From: Halodesulfovibrio sp.
GTDB lineage: Bacteria > Desulfobacterota > Desulfovibrionia > Desulfovibrionales > Desulfovibrionaceae
Assembly: GCF_015482765.1 (NCBI RefSeq)
Contig: NZ_JADMLB010000050.1
Span: 1-64,000 of the forward strand
Direction: 5' to 3'
DNA length: 64,000 nt
Below are positions 1 to 9,755 of this stretch, one piece after another. Below the pieces are notes generated by a model. It was not told the origin of the DNA. It saw nothing but the letters and a program-made list of their open reading frames with translations, and ran no database searches. The translations under genes and the position numbers were made by a program. Position 1 is the first letter of the stretch. Every line of letters begins with the position of its first letter.

Positions 1-364
1 ACATGGCATATGTGACCCTCCAAAACGTATGACTAGTGAGTAGTCAAATTGAAAATGATTGTCAAGGACATTGAGAATGTAATTGAAAATTATTTTCAAC
101 CACAGTGTGTACTCATGTAAAATATCAACGCTATTTCCTGAAAACACACCATCAAATAAACGAATGCAACGGCGAAGAAAGACTCCTTGCCCCAGCAACA
201 TTCCACCCGTATTCTTAGCTGTAGTAATACTGGGTTGCTTACACAAAAACTGTGAGCTATCTCAATTTTCTGATACAATTACAGCTGCTACACTGTATCT
301 AATACGCTGCACAGTTGAGTCAAGTCATTGGTTATTCATCAACATCTAGATCACAGGAAACGCT
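1..364. other. Intergenic region at the left edge
   Basis: No convincing gene is seen here. A short plus-strand frame beginning at 83 has no ribosome binding site and starts inside a palindrome, so I do not call it. The region holds two Fur-box-like palindromes (separate entry) and the leader of the ABC ATPase gene, which has a ribosome binding site AGGAA shortly before the ATG at 365. The gene to the left is outside the window, so I cannot say which direction the palindromes control. Confidence 0.6.
49..99. promoter_or_regulatory. Two Fur-box-like palindromes
   Basis: Positions 49-65 read TTGAAAATGATTGTCAA, an 8-1-8 inverted repeat with one mismatched pair. Positions 83-99 read TTGAAAATTATTTTCAA, a perfect 8-1-8 inverted repeat. 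Both resemble the 7-1-7 Fur consensus TGATAATNATTATCA. Their starts are 34 bp apart. A fur gene lies 9.7 kb to the right. The inference is iron-dependent control of the unseen left neighbour, of the ABC ATPase, or of both. Confidence 0.55.
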
Positions 365-1348
365 ATGCCTCCTTTGCTTTCCGTTCAAGGGCTGACAACG
401 GTTTTTGACACCTCTGCTCATGGAAGACTTACAGCAGTAGACGATGTAAGTTTTTCACTCAATGCTGGGCAATCTTTAAGTATTGTAGGTGAATCAGGCT
501 GCGGGAAAAGTGTCACCTCTCTCTCTATTATGCGGCTCATCCCATCCCCTCCGGGCAAAATCACGCAGGGTAAAATTTTATTTGAAGGAAAAAATTTGTT
601 GCCCCTTTCGGAAAAGGAAATGCAACAAATTCGAGGCAATGCAATTTCGATGATCTTTCAGGAACCAATGACGTCGTTGAATCCTGTTTTCAAAATCGGT
701 GAACAGATTGCTGAGGTAGTTCGCCTGCATGATGGACTTGGCAAAAAGCAAGCTTTAGATCGTGCAATTGAATTACTCCATCAGGTCGGAATACCTTCAC
801 CTGCACAAAGGGCAAAAGAATTCCCCCATCAATTAAGTGGGGGAATGCGGCAACGTGTCGTTATTGCAATGGCGTTGGCCTGCTCTCCACAACTCATCAT
901 AGCAGATGAGCCGACAACAGCTCTTGATGTAACCATACAAGGGCAAATCCTCGATCTGATGCATAAACTTGCAGAAGACACAGGAACAGCTCTGTTGTTA
1001 ATTACACACGACCTTGGAGTTGTGGCAGAGAATGCCGATGACGTGCTTGTCATGTACGGTGGGCGTGTTGTTGAGCAGGCAAGTACAACAGAACTATTCG
1101 AAAAGCCGTTGCACCCGTATACTCAAGGTTTAATGAAATCAATTCCGACCATTCCCAAAAAAGGTACACCACTTCACAAAGGTCTGCTGGAAACTATCCC
1201 CGGGGTTGTTGCACCACTCTATGCCCAGCCCACAGGCTGCCGTTTTCACGAACGATGCAAACATGTTTTTGATAAATGTAAGCTAACCGAGCCTCCCTTA
1301 TTCTCTCCAAACGGCTCACGAGAAGTCCGTTGTTGGCTCTACGAGTAA
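365..1348 (+). CDS. Peptide/nickel-type ABC transporter ATP-binding protein (DppD/OppD family)
   Basis: This is a cytoplasmic ATPase subunit of a peptide- or nickel-type ABC importer. Visible motifs are Walker A GESGCGKS at residues 42-49, a Q-loop around Q99, signature LSGGMRQR at 157-164, Walker B LIIADEP at 177-183 with catalytic E182, and H-loop H215. The C-terminal part carries the Cys-containing extension typical of OppD/DppD proteins (GCRFHERC and a further Cys). The 327-residue length is normal for the family. The start follows AGGAA. No permease or binding-protein gene follows; a convergent terminator closes the gene, so partners must lie to the left or elsewhere. Substrate cannot be read from the sequence. 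Confidence 0.9.
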   Translation: MPPLLSVQGLTTVFDTSAHGRLTAVDDVSFSLNAGQSLSIVGESGCGKSVTSLSIMRLIPSPPGKITQGKILFEGKNLLPLSEKEMQQIRGNAISMIFQEPMTSLNPVFKIGEQIAEVVRLHDGLGKKQALDRAIELLHQVGIPSPAQRAKEFPHQLSGGMRQRVVIAMALACSPQLIIADEPTTALDVTIQGQILDLMHKLAEDTGTALLLITHDLGVVAENADDVLVMYGGRVVEQASTTELFEKPLHPYTQGLMKSIPTIPKKGTPLHKGLLETIPGVVAPLYAQPTGCRFHERCKHVFDKCKLTEPPLFSPNGSREVRCWLYE

Positions 1349-1383
1349 CCTTTCCAAGCTGGTTGCAACAACGCTACTACAAT

Positions 1384-1417
1384 AAAAAAAGCCCCGCAGT
1401 TTACTGCGGGGCTTTTT
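1384..1417. terminator. Bidirectional terminator between the ABC ATPase and adhesin genes
   Basis: The stem GCCCCGCAGT (1391-1400) pairs with ACTGCGGGGC (1403-1412). It is flanked by A7 on the left and T5 on the right, so it can end transcription from both converging genes. Confidence 0.9.
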
Positions 1418-1426
1418 GGCACAAAA

Positions 1427-4400
1427 TTATGCCCCTGCTTTAATCATCTGCTCTACATGATTAACAAGATTAGCAAATTCATCATCACTCGTTATATTTT
1501 GGAACATCAAAGTATGAGAGGTTGCGCCATTATCCACTGACAGGTTCACAATCGCTGTATGCTCAGCCTGATTATATGATGTAGCAAGCGCCTCAGTTCC
1601 ATCTAGAGAAATAGTAACATCGTCATTCAATACTTCACTAAAATCTAAGCTATCATGCTCATCAAAACTAAAATCTTTGATCACCGTAATTTCACCAGGA
1701 TTTTCAAAATCATTAGCTGTGAACATAAAAACATCTGCGCCTGTTCCACCATTTAAAATATCGTTTCCACTGCCACCATTCAAAATGTCATTACCGGCGC
1801 CACCGTCAATATTATCATCCACCTTTACTACTGAGATGTTATCTAAATCTATACCATCACAGGGAACGCCGCCCATAACATCGAAATTATGTAAGAAATC
1901 CAAATTTAGTGTGTTATCATGGCCGTTAAAGGTAAGAGCATGACTTTCCCAGTGTCCGTCACCTGCCCCTTTCGGGACAAGATAATCAACACCCTCTACC
2001 CCAACATGAAGTCCATCATTACCACCATCTTCATTTCTCACATCAAAACGAAGAATATATTCACTCTCAGGTTCAATCATCTCTTTAGGCGAAGAGTAAG
2101 AGACTTTTCCATCGTGCAGCAATGTTCTGCCCACATTCACAAACCCATCAGCATGTCCATCAACATCACCGTCGAAGCTCCAGCCTCTTTGATTATCTGA
2201 TGTGAAGTTTTGGCTTACAAGAGTTGTAGCAACTTCATCCCCGCCATAAATAATATCATTTCCCTTATCGCCATTGATTGTATCGGCACCACCAAGTCCT
2301 TCTAGAATATTGGAGTTAGCATCGCCGGTTAGGGAGTCATTGTGAGCACTACCTGTGATGTTCTCGATACTATGTAAAACATCACCAGCTGCATGCCCTC
2401 CAGATGCTGTATGGTCAGCAAGATTTATAGTCACAGCGGCGTCAGAAAGCTCATACTTAGCAGTGTCAGAGCCCACACCACCATCAATCAAATCGGCACC
2501 AGCACCACCAGTCAACACGTCGTGCCCTTCCTGGCCAAATAACTGATCATGACCTTTACCGCCATCTAGAACATCATTTACAGCTTTAACTGATACATCA
2601 TCTAAGAATATACCATTATGGCTACCACTCTGATCGGCATCTTCAGTAAATGTCAAAGTAGTTTCGTCACCTTCTTTAGCTGTAAAGCGCAATGTATATT
2701 CTTGCCAACCGTTGTCAGTATCGCCCTTTCCTGGTGTGAAAATATGCTCTTCATCTCCAATTCGAACAACCAAGTGCTCATCAGCCTCTACACCAGCATT
2801 ATCTCTTGCGACAGCTCTAAAGGTCAAAATATACTCTGAACCTTCAACGGTCGAGATAGTCTGGCTAAGAGAGTCCATAGAGCCAGCAACATCTATTTCT
2901 ACAAAGTTATTATCATGCTGGTGGAAAGGCTCTGCAATACCATTAGCTGAGCTCCATGCTTCGCCTTCAGGGATAGTTACATGAGTCCAACCGGAGCCGG
3001 ATGCATGTTCAGGGTAATCACCAAAGCGATCAAACCCGCCATCAACAATAAGCTCTTGATTCGCGTCACCAACAACTGAAGAATGTGGTGTCATATCTCC
3101 ATACAGCACGTCGTTACCGTCATGCCCATTGATAATATCCGATCCTAATCCACCAACAATTACGTTAGCCTGCTCATTGCCAACAAGGACATCGTTGTGT
3201 GCACTACCAAGAACATTTTCAATACCATTCAGGATGTCACCAACAGCATCCCCGCCTGCAGCTTTAGTAAAGTCAACTTGTTTTGTTGTGAGATTCAAAT
3301 CAACGTTCACAGCACTGGCAGAATTTTCATAACTGACGGTATCTATGCCTGTATCAGTTCCGAGACTTACATTTCCTTCTGAAATTGTAGCTGAACCGCC
3401 GATCAGATGATCTTCACCTGCCCCTCCAATGAGGAGGTCATCACCTTCACCGCCAATAAGGAGGTCATTACCACCTTCTCCATAAAGCTGATCGTGCCCA
3501 CCTTCGCCGAAGACAGTATCATTCCCGCCACCGCCATGGATGGTGTCATCAACTGACTTGAGCGCAACATCATCAAGTAAGATGCCGTAGCTATTATTTT
3601 GGCTTGCGGCTTCTGAGAACTCAACACTTACTGTGTGGTCTGCAATATTAGAATCATCAGAAACATCTACCTTAATAGAGAAGTTCTGCCAGCCATCATT
3701 AATACTTTCTGGAGTTACGGTATGAGTCTGAGCAACACCATCAATTACAACGGTAACTAACAATTGCTCATTGCCTGCTACATGAGAGTTATTACGTGCA
3801 GCTGCTTTGAACGTAAGGAGATAGGAACCGCTTTGCACATCAGTCACAGTCTGAGAAACAGTATCCAAACTACGGTTGTAATCAACTTCAACGAAGTAGT
3901 TCGTATCCTCTCCACTACCTTGTCTCCACAACTCAATCTCGGAGCTTGATCTCCAAGCTGGATTCTCCTCTGGATTTGTTGGAGTTTGATGCGTCCAAGT
4001 AATTCCACCGCCAACATTTGCCCAATGGCCTGACGAGAACTCTTCACCCAATGAGCTAAAGCTACCATCTATAATCAAATTTGAGTTAGAGTCGTCCGGA
4101 GAACCACCACGAATAATATTATTCTGACCGTCACCAGTTAACGTATCTGCATGACTGCTACCAACAATATTTTCAACATCTGAGTAGGTATCACCGGCAG
4201 CGGTTCCACCTTCTCCGGTAACATCAGCACTTCCATCCAGATCGGCATCGGTCAAATCCACAGTTACAGCAGAATCAGAAGTCGAGTAGTCAACGGTATC
4301 GGTTCCACCTTCTCCATCGATATCCTCTACCGCCTTACCTGCATAAATGAAGTCATCACCTTCTCCAGCTTCAATTTTTACATGAGCTGACTGATCAGAT

Positions 4401-7400
4401 CCTTGGGCTGTAAGATCTATATGATCTGCTTGACTTCCTGTTTCAATTTCCAACCGACTATTCTGATGTGCTTCAACTTCAACTTCGACAGGCTTATCGT
4501 TTGCAGTTGAAATATGAATATTTTGCGCATTATCAAGTCCAACGACCTTCACATTTGAAGATTCTGTAAAGTGAATGTTTTCAAAATCAGTTGTTGTAAT
4601 GACATGTTCACCAAGTGCAGTTGTAACAACAGCGTGCTCAACGCCATCAACTATTGAAAGGGTAACAATATAGTCACCATCACCAGTGACGTTAAGTGTA
4701 TCGTCGTGCTTAGAACCAATAACGTGCTCAACACCATCAATACTTTCGTTTACCGCGTCCCCACCATTTGCCAAAGCACTTCCATCAACATTGGTAGTAT
4801 AGGTTACACCTTCTCCACCATTATCTCCTGCATAAGATGCTGTATCAAAGCCATCTCCCCCCCAAAGAGTATCGTGTCCTGCGCCGCCTTCTAGGAAGTC
4901 ATCCCCGTCTCCACCACTTAGCGTGTCATTACCACCACGCCCGTACAGTTTATCACCTGCTGAAACAGAGACTGCGATGTCATCAACCAAAATCCCTTCA
5001 TGTAAATTTTTACCGTCAAGGTTTTGCTCTGAGCGTTGCCCTAATGTGATACGAGTAGATTCGCTTGTAGCAGTGAACGATACTGTATAGGTATTCCAGT
5101 CTGATGGATCATAGTATTTCACATTAGCGCTCTTGGTATGCAACACAGCATCTGCAGGATGTACTTGATACTCTACTCCGTCAATATTGATATACATCCC
5201 TTCGCCTGATTCTCGAGCCGCGGCCTTAAAGCTTAATGTGTAGCTTTCTCCAACTGTCGTTTCGATAGATTTTGACAGATCACTAGCACCATACGATTCA
5301 TTTCCATTTTTATGGGTATTCGCATCCAGCTCTATAAAGTAATTGGGATCAGCTGCTCCATCATGCCAAACTTCAAGAGAAGACTCTGTAGTCCACCCGT
5401 TAAGGTTTACCTTGCTATTCTCAGATCCGTTTTCTGAAGAAGAGTTAATACCTTTGGCTGAAGTAAAGTCAGAGAACGACTCAGCAGGAAGTGGTCCTTC
5501 AGTTTGATCTGAAACTTCATCTCCACCAATAAGAACATTAGCTCCGTCATCCCCTTTCAGAACATCTGAATGAGAACTTCCTGTAATGTTTTCGACGCCG
5601 GAATATGTATCACCACTAGCGGTTCCACCTTCTCCGGCATCATCAGCACTTCCATCGTTATTGGCATCGGCTAAATCGACAGTTACAGCAGAGTCTGATG
5701 CAGAGTAATTAACAGTATCGGTTCCACCTTCTCCATCAATATCCTCAACCGCCTTACCTGCATAAATGAAGTCATCACCTTCTCCAGCGTTAATTTCTAC
5801 ATGCGCTGAGGGATCAGACCCTTGGGCTGTAAGATCTATATGATCTACTTGACTTCCTGTTTCAATTTCCAACCGGCTATTCTGGTGTGCTTCAACATTT
5901 ACCTTTACAGACAAATCGTCAGCGGTCTCAATTTTTATTCCAGATGCATTTGCTTCACCAATCACATTTACATCTGTTGATTCAGTAAATTTTATTGTCT
6001 CAAAATCTAGAGCAGAAATAAGCGTTACCTTATTTCCATCTGTTATAGTAGCAGACTCTACACCATCGTCACGATGATGGATGGTCACAGTAAAAGGACC
6101 ATCACCAGCAATATTTAATATGTCGTTTTGGTCAGAACCAATAAGTTGTTCAACATCTTTCAGGGTGTCTGTATCTCCAAACGTATCGATAACCGTAGCT
6201 TTTTTCCCTGAATTATGTGTGTAAGTTATATCACTCCCACTACCATTACCAACATAGACCGCAGAATCATAACCAGCTCCACCGTCTATTAAATCATTAC
6301 CTGCACCTGCATTTATGGTGTCATCATCTTGCCTGCCGTATATAATGTCATCACCAGAACCTGCATCAATGACATCATCTCCAAAGCCAGCTCGTATGTA
6401 ATCAATTCCATCACCTGTTGAGATCTCATCATCACCACGCCCACCAAAAACAACGTCATTGCCACGACCTGAGGTAATTACATCTTTACCATCTTCTTGA
6501 CCGCTCACGTTGTCTTGGCCATAACTAAAAAGATCATCGCCAACAGCTTTTACTTGGTCTCTATTTGACGCCGAAGCCAAATCACTCAAGGCTTGATCAA
6601 GCTCAGAATCTGTCCCTTTCGATGTGCCACCGAAAATTATGTCATTACCAGCACCACCTTCAAGCGTGTCAAGACCGTCACCACCTTCTATGAAGTCATT
6701 GCCTGTACCGCCTTTAAGGTCGTCCGAACCATCCGCTCCTTTAAGAACATCATTGCCCGCACCGCCTTCAAAGTGGTTACTGTTAGCATTGCCAAGGAGA
6801 ATATCGTTGAAATTTGAGCCCTTCAGGTTGTTAATACTATGGAAGGTATCATTGGAAGCGTCACCTGTATTTTCAAGCTGCCCACTTAAATCAACAGTAA
6901 CACCTTCCGTTGAATTCTGATAAGAAACCCAATCTAGAGCATCACCATGGAAAGTATCTTCACCCTCTCCGCCTATAAAGGTATCACTACCGTCTCCACC
7001 TGTAAGGTGATTGACTCCACCATTTCCTACAATAACATCATCACCAGCCCCACCATGAATATCATCATCGTAATCAGTACCATGAAGTTCATCTCGCTGC
7101 TCGTGACCAGTAATTGTAAATTTAACGCTCCCGTCAGAATTGTAGTCAGTTTCTATAAGAGGTTTCGCAGAAACAGAAAAATTTACATCGCCATAGTTTG
7201 AAGCACTTGTACTCTCACCAGCAACATAGTCTTCAAAGTCGTACTCACCTTCACCTGGGAGTCCTTCGCCCACCTTAGTGTGCACGCGTTCTGCAATGTG
7301 GCCATTAACATTGCCACCTGCCTTAATCGGAGAAGTTACCCAAGAAAAACCACTAGGTTCAGAACCATCTGGAACGGCGTATTTAAGTATACCGTTTTCA

Positions 7401-9388
7401 ACAATAATTTTTGAATCTGAATTTAGAAATTTTGCACCCTGCGGAATTACAAAAAACTCTATGTCGGTATATGGTTTTGTAATAATGAACTTAGCAACGC
7501 CACCTTCCTCATTCACGCTTCTATGAGCATCACTCCAAGCAACATGTGAGGAAGAAGTACCGTCAGCATACGTAACAGTATACCCCACAGCATTATGCCA
7601 TCCTGCCCGATTTGAAGAGGCTGTTTCCTCTCCATAAGTAAGAGTATACTCTACGGGATCAAAGCTTCCTTCAACATTAATAATAATTTCTTTAGAATCT
7701 ACTCCATCATGTTTATCAGAGGCAGAGATAATAAACTTATCCTGACCAGGAGTATCATTAAAATCTAGCGCCTGAGTATCTGGGTCGTTATCATCTAACT
7801 CGTACCTCCAGGTACCATTCTCTGTATTATAGTGAAGAGTTCCATATTTACCCTCAACTAAAAGTTCAGTTGCTCCGTCCTTAGAAGATAATACATCACT
7901 AGAATTTGACTGCCCTTGTTCTGATAAACTGCTTGAAACTGAATAAGTAAGCTCAGATCCGGTTGCCTCGGCACCTTCACCATTTCCTTTCGCGTCGTTA
8001 TCATCATCTGAAAATTTGACAGTACCAGAAGCGATATCATTGCCAACTTCTTTTGAGTTATTAATGGAATCTGGATCTATTGGCTCACCGTCCCCTCCCT
8101 CTGTTCCCGGTGAGGTAGAAGCCGCATCAAAGCCATGTTCCACAACAGTTGCAGAAATGGCGTCATCCTCAGCAAACTCAACTGAATTATCACCAACGGT
8201 AAGAGTTGCAACTGACACTTTGGGCGCATCATTAGTACCATGTATTGTAACTACAATATCTTGAGTAACTACGCCGCCATGACCGTCATCTACCTTCACA
8301 TGGAAGCTCTCAACAACTGAGTCGTCTTTCCCGAGACCCTGCACGCCTGCGTTATCCGCTACGTACTTCCAGTGGCCGTCTCCCCCGAGAGTCAAGGTGC
8401 CGTACTGACCAGCGCCGTCTTCTGCGTCTGCGAAGCTGAAGACATGGCCGGCTACTTCACCGGTATCAAGGTCACTGGTGACAATCTGTCCTTCGGCCAC
8501 GAGCTGATTCGGCACCCCCGCTTCAGTGGTGGTCACATCTTCTTTCACGCCGCCGGTAAGGCCGCTTTCGAAGACAGGAAGATCGTTGGTTCCATTAATT
8601 GTAACTGTTAGCGTTGCAGTATCAGAACTCTTTCCATCTGAAACAGTATACGTGATGGTTTCCGTACGAGAGTCACCCTCTCCAAGTCCAACAACTTCGG
8701 GATTAGTATTATCTAAGGTGTAGGTCCAAGTACCATCAGAAGCTAACGTAAATGAACCGTACTGCGCATTAGAAGTTGATCCAGTCACAGTCAGTGTATC
8801 GCCATCCGGATCAATATCGTTTGCTAAAACATTACCGGAGACAACTGGGTTCGCAGCTCCATCCTGAATTGCAGTAAGTTCTAAAGCAGAAACATCAGCC
8901 AAATCATCAATGGCATCTACAGGAGTATTTTCTACTCCATTCAGGTCATCCAGACCCGATCCTTCGGTGGTAGGTGTGTCTAATGAATGAGAGATTTCAA
9001 CTCCATCAATACCTGAGTAGACAGAACCGAAACCGTTAAGACTTGAAGAGCCGGAGCCCTGAGGAGAAGAAGAGGCTGTACCGGCGGCTGTATCAATAAA
9101 TCCGTCTTCACCGATGGCATCCATGATTGCATCAGCAGGAAGAACGGTACCGTCATCAAGTACAACTTCTACAGGCTGTTCGCTGTCCGCGAAGCCTAAA
9201 ATTTTTAAGGTAGCCTTATCTTCAAATGTTAAAATAAGGTCATCACCATCTTTTGCGGCTTGAACTGAATCTAAATCAAAGCTGAATGAAACATCCAATT
9301 CAGAACCAACAACAACCTCGCGCACTTCGCCAGCGGAAGGTTTATTCAACACTTGAACATTTTTATCATTATCTATTTGTGCAACCAT
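1427..9388 (-). CDS. Giant LapA-like RTX/VCBS repeat adhesin, type I secreted
   Basis: This 2653-residue, very acidic protein is predicted to be a surface adhesin exported by a type I system. Residues 1-100 form a beta-rich retention-like module followed by TAAG at 100-103, the sequence type cut by LapG proteases. Residues about 150-390 are two VCBS repeats, with a further VCBS/cadherin-like stretch to about 580. From about 775 onward, blocks of Ca-binding RTX nonapeptides (GGxGxDxxx) alternate with four jelly-roll-like modules at about 1300-1476, 1770-1946, 2112-2270 and 2389-2523. Residues 2550-2653 resemble the C-terminal type I secretion signal. I see a single cysteine. The start codon follows AGGGGGGGAATC. 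Secretion genes and lapD/lapG are not in the window. Ligand specificity is unknown. Confidence 0.9.
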   Translation of the reverse strand: MVAQIDNDKNVQVLNKPSAGEVREVVVGSELDVSFSFDLDSVQAAKDGDDLILTFEDKATLKILGFADSEQPVEVVLDDGTVLPADAIMDAIGEDGFIDTAAGTASSSPQGSGSSSLNGFGSVYSGIDGVEISHSLDTPTTEGSGLDDLNGVENTPVDAIDDLADVSALELTAIQDGAANPVVSGNVLANDIDPDGDTLTVTGSTSNAQYGSFTLASDGTWTYTLDNTNPEVVGLGEGDSRTETITYTVSDGKSSDTATLTVTINGTNDLPVFESGLTGGVKEDVTTTEAGVPNQLVAEGQIVTSDLDTGEVAGHVFSFADAEDGAGQYGTLTLGGDGHWKYVADNAGVQGLGKDDSVVESFHVKVDDGHGGVVTQDIVVTIHGTNDAPKVSVATLTVGDNSVEFAEDDAISATVVEHGFDAASTSPGTEGGDGEPIDPDSINNSKEVGNDIASGTVKFSDDDNDAKGNGEGAEATGSELTYSVSSSLSEQGQSNSSDVLSSKDGATELLVEGKYGTLHYNTENGTWRYELDDNDPDTQALDFNDTPGQDKFIISASDKHDGVDSKEIIINVEGSFDPVEYTLTYGEETASSNRAGWHNAVGYTVTYADGTSSSHVAWSDAHRSVNEEGGVAKFIITKPYTDIEFFVIPQGAKFLNSDSKIIVENGILKYAVPDGSEPSGFSWVTSPIKAGGNVNGHIAERVHTKVGEGLPGEGEYDFEDYVAGESTSASNYGDVNFSVSAKPLIETDYNSDGSVKFTITGHEQRDELHGTDYDDDIHGGAGDDVIVGNGGVNHLTGGDGSDTFIGGEGEDTFHGDALDWVSYQNSTEGVTVDLSGQLENTGDASNDTFHSINNLKGSNFNDILLGNANSNHFEGGAGNDVLKGADGSDDLKGGTGNDFIEGGDGLDTLEGGAGNDIIFGGTSKGTDSELDQALSDLASASNRDQVKAVGDDLFSYGQDNVSGQEDGKDVITSGRGNDVVFGGRGDDEISTGDGIDYIRAGFGDDVIDAGSGDDIIYGRQDDDTINAGAGNDLIDGGAGYDSAVYVGNGSGSDITYTHNSGKKATVIDTFGDTDTLKDVEQLIGSDQNDILNIAGDGPFTVTIHHRDDGVESATITDGNKVTLISALDFETIKFTESTDVNVIGEANASGIKIETADDLSVKVNVEAHQNSRLEIETGSQVDHIDLTAQGSDPSAHVEINAGEGDDFIYAGKAVEDIDGEGGTDTVNYSASDSAVTVDLADANNDGSADDAGEGGTASGDTYSGVENITGSSHSDVLKGDDGANVLIGGDEVSDQTEGPLPAESFSDFTSAKGINSSSENGSENSKVNLNGWTTESSLEVWHDGAADPNYFIELDANTHKNGNESYGASDLSKSIETTVGESYTLSFKAAARESGEGMYINIDGVEYQVHPADAVLHTKSANVKYYDPSDWNTYTVSFTATSESTRITLGQRSEQNLDGKNLHEGILVDDIAVSVSAGDKLYGRGGNDTLSGGDGDDFLEGGAGHDTLWGGDGFDTASYAGDNGGEGVTYTTNVDGSALANGGDAVNESIDGVEHVIGSKHDDTLNVTGDGDYIVTLSIVDGVEHAVVTTALGEHVITTTDFENIHFTESSNVKVVGLDNAQNIHISTANDKPVEVEVEAHQNSRLEIETGSQADHIDLTAQGSDQSAHVKIEAGEGDDFIYAGKAVEDIDGEGGTDTVDYSTSDSAVTVDLTDADLDGSADVTGEGGTAAGDTYSDVENIVGSSHADTLTGDGQNNIIRGGSPDDSNSNLIIDGSFSSLGEEFSSGHWANVGGGITWTHQTPTNPEENPAWRSSSEIELWRQGSGEDTNYFVEVDYNRSLDTVSQTVTDVQSGSYLLTFKAAARNNSHVAGNEQLLVTVVIDGVAQTHTVTPESINDGWQNFSIKVDVSDDSNIADHTVSVEFSEAASQNNSYGILLDDVALKSVDDTIHGGGGNDTVFGEGGHDQLYGEGGNDLLIGGEGDDLLIGGAGEDHLIGGSATISEGNVSLGTDTGIDTVSYENSASAVNVDLNLTTKQVDFTKAAGGDAVGDILNGIENVLGSAHNDVLVGNEQANVIVGGLGSDIINGHDGNDVLYGDMTPHSSVVGDANQELIVDGGFDRFGDYPEHASGSGWTHVTIPEGEAWSSANGIAEPFHQHDNNFVEIDVAGSMDSLSQTISTVEGSEYILTFRAVARDNAGVEADEHLVVRIGDEEHIFTPGKGDTDNGWQEYTLRFTAKEGDETTLTFTEDADQSGSHNGIFLDDVSVKAVNDVLDGGKGHDQLFGQEGHDVLTGGAGADLIDGGVGSDTAKYELSDAAVTINLADHTASGGHAAGDVLHSIENITGSAHNDSLTGDANSNILEGLGGADTINGDKGNDIIYGGDEVATTLVSQNFTSDNQRGWSFDGDVDGHADGFVNVGRTLLHDGKVSYSSPKEMIEPESEYILRFDVRNEDGGNDGLHVGVEGVDYLVPKGAGDGHWESHALTFNGHDNTLNLDFLHNFDVMGGVPCDGIDLDNISVVKVDDNIDGGAGNDILNGGSGNDILNGGTGADVFMFTANDFENPGEITVIKDFSFDEHDSLDFSEVLNDDVTISLDGTEALATSYNQAEHTAIVNLSVDNGATSHTLMFQNITSDDEFANLVNHVEQMIKAGA
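4182..4480 (-). repeat. Intragenic duplicated segment of the adhesin, copy A
   Basis: The DNA encoding HQNSRLEIETGSQ through the GEGGTDTV and VENI..GSSH region closely matches copy B at about 5598-5900. Long runs are identical, for example around the codons for GEGDDFIYAGKAVEDIDGEG. The edges are approximate. The two copies lie in direct orientation about 1.42 kb apart. Confidence 0.8.
5598..5900 (-). repeat. Intragenic duplicated segment of the adhesin, copy B
   Basis: This is the partner of the segment at about 4182-4480. The encoded peptides differ at scattered positions (for example SQVDHIDL here against SQADHIDL in copy A), and the flanking modules diverge, so only this block looks recently duplicated or homogenised. 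Confidence 0.8.
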
Positions 9389-9696
9389 GATTCCCCCCCT
9401 ATGGGAAATGCGAATGAGATCGGAGCTTCCCCAAGCTTCAACCTCTAAGGATGTTTAAAAAAACAGTTGTGACGTTGTTATCATTAAGAACATATTGAAT
9501 GAAACTAATTAAGAACATTAGATTATCTATTTTTCAATAGTTTTTTTCTCTATATTTACGGTACGCTATACATGAAAATACGTTTTTATTTATTTTTATT
9601 CATGTTTTTTAATTAGTTACATCTTATTATCTCAAATCTACTATCTAAATAAAAAATGTAATTTTTTGTTAACACCTCTTGTCACATATTCTCAGA
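9389..9696 (-). promoter_or_regulatory. AT-rich upstream region of the adhesin gene with direct repeats
   Basis: No gene is seen here. This AT-rich stretch must carry the adhesin promoter. Two identical 11-bp direct repeats ATTAAGAACAT lie at 9483-9493 and 9508-9518, exactly 25 bp apart and about 95-130 bp upstream of the adhesin ATG. Such phased repeats are typical of activator binding sites, but no specific regulator can be named. I could not choose a clear -35/-10 pair. Confidence 0.45.
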
Positions 9697-9735
9697 CAAA
9701 AAAAGAAGCGGAGGAAAAATCCCTCCGCTTCTTTG
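9697..9735 (-). terminator. Terminator of fur
   Basis: GAAGCGGAGG (9705-9714) pairs with CCTCCGCTTC (9722-9731). On the minus strand the stem is followed by a U-run (complement of the A-run 9698-9704). It separates fur from the adhesin gene. Confidence 0.88.
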
Positions 9736-9755
9736 CATCTATCATCTTATATTAC

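Noticed and set aside
83-349. Plus-strand 88-codon frame before the ABC ATPase
   Set aside because: It starts inside a Fur-like palindrome and lacks a ribosome binding site and any recognisable feature.
1411-1433. TTGGCACAAAATTATGC resembling a sigma-54 promoter
   Set aside because: It lies between two convergent gene ends inside a terminator, with no gene to drive.
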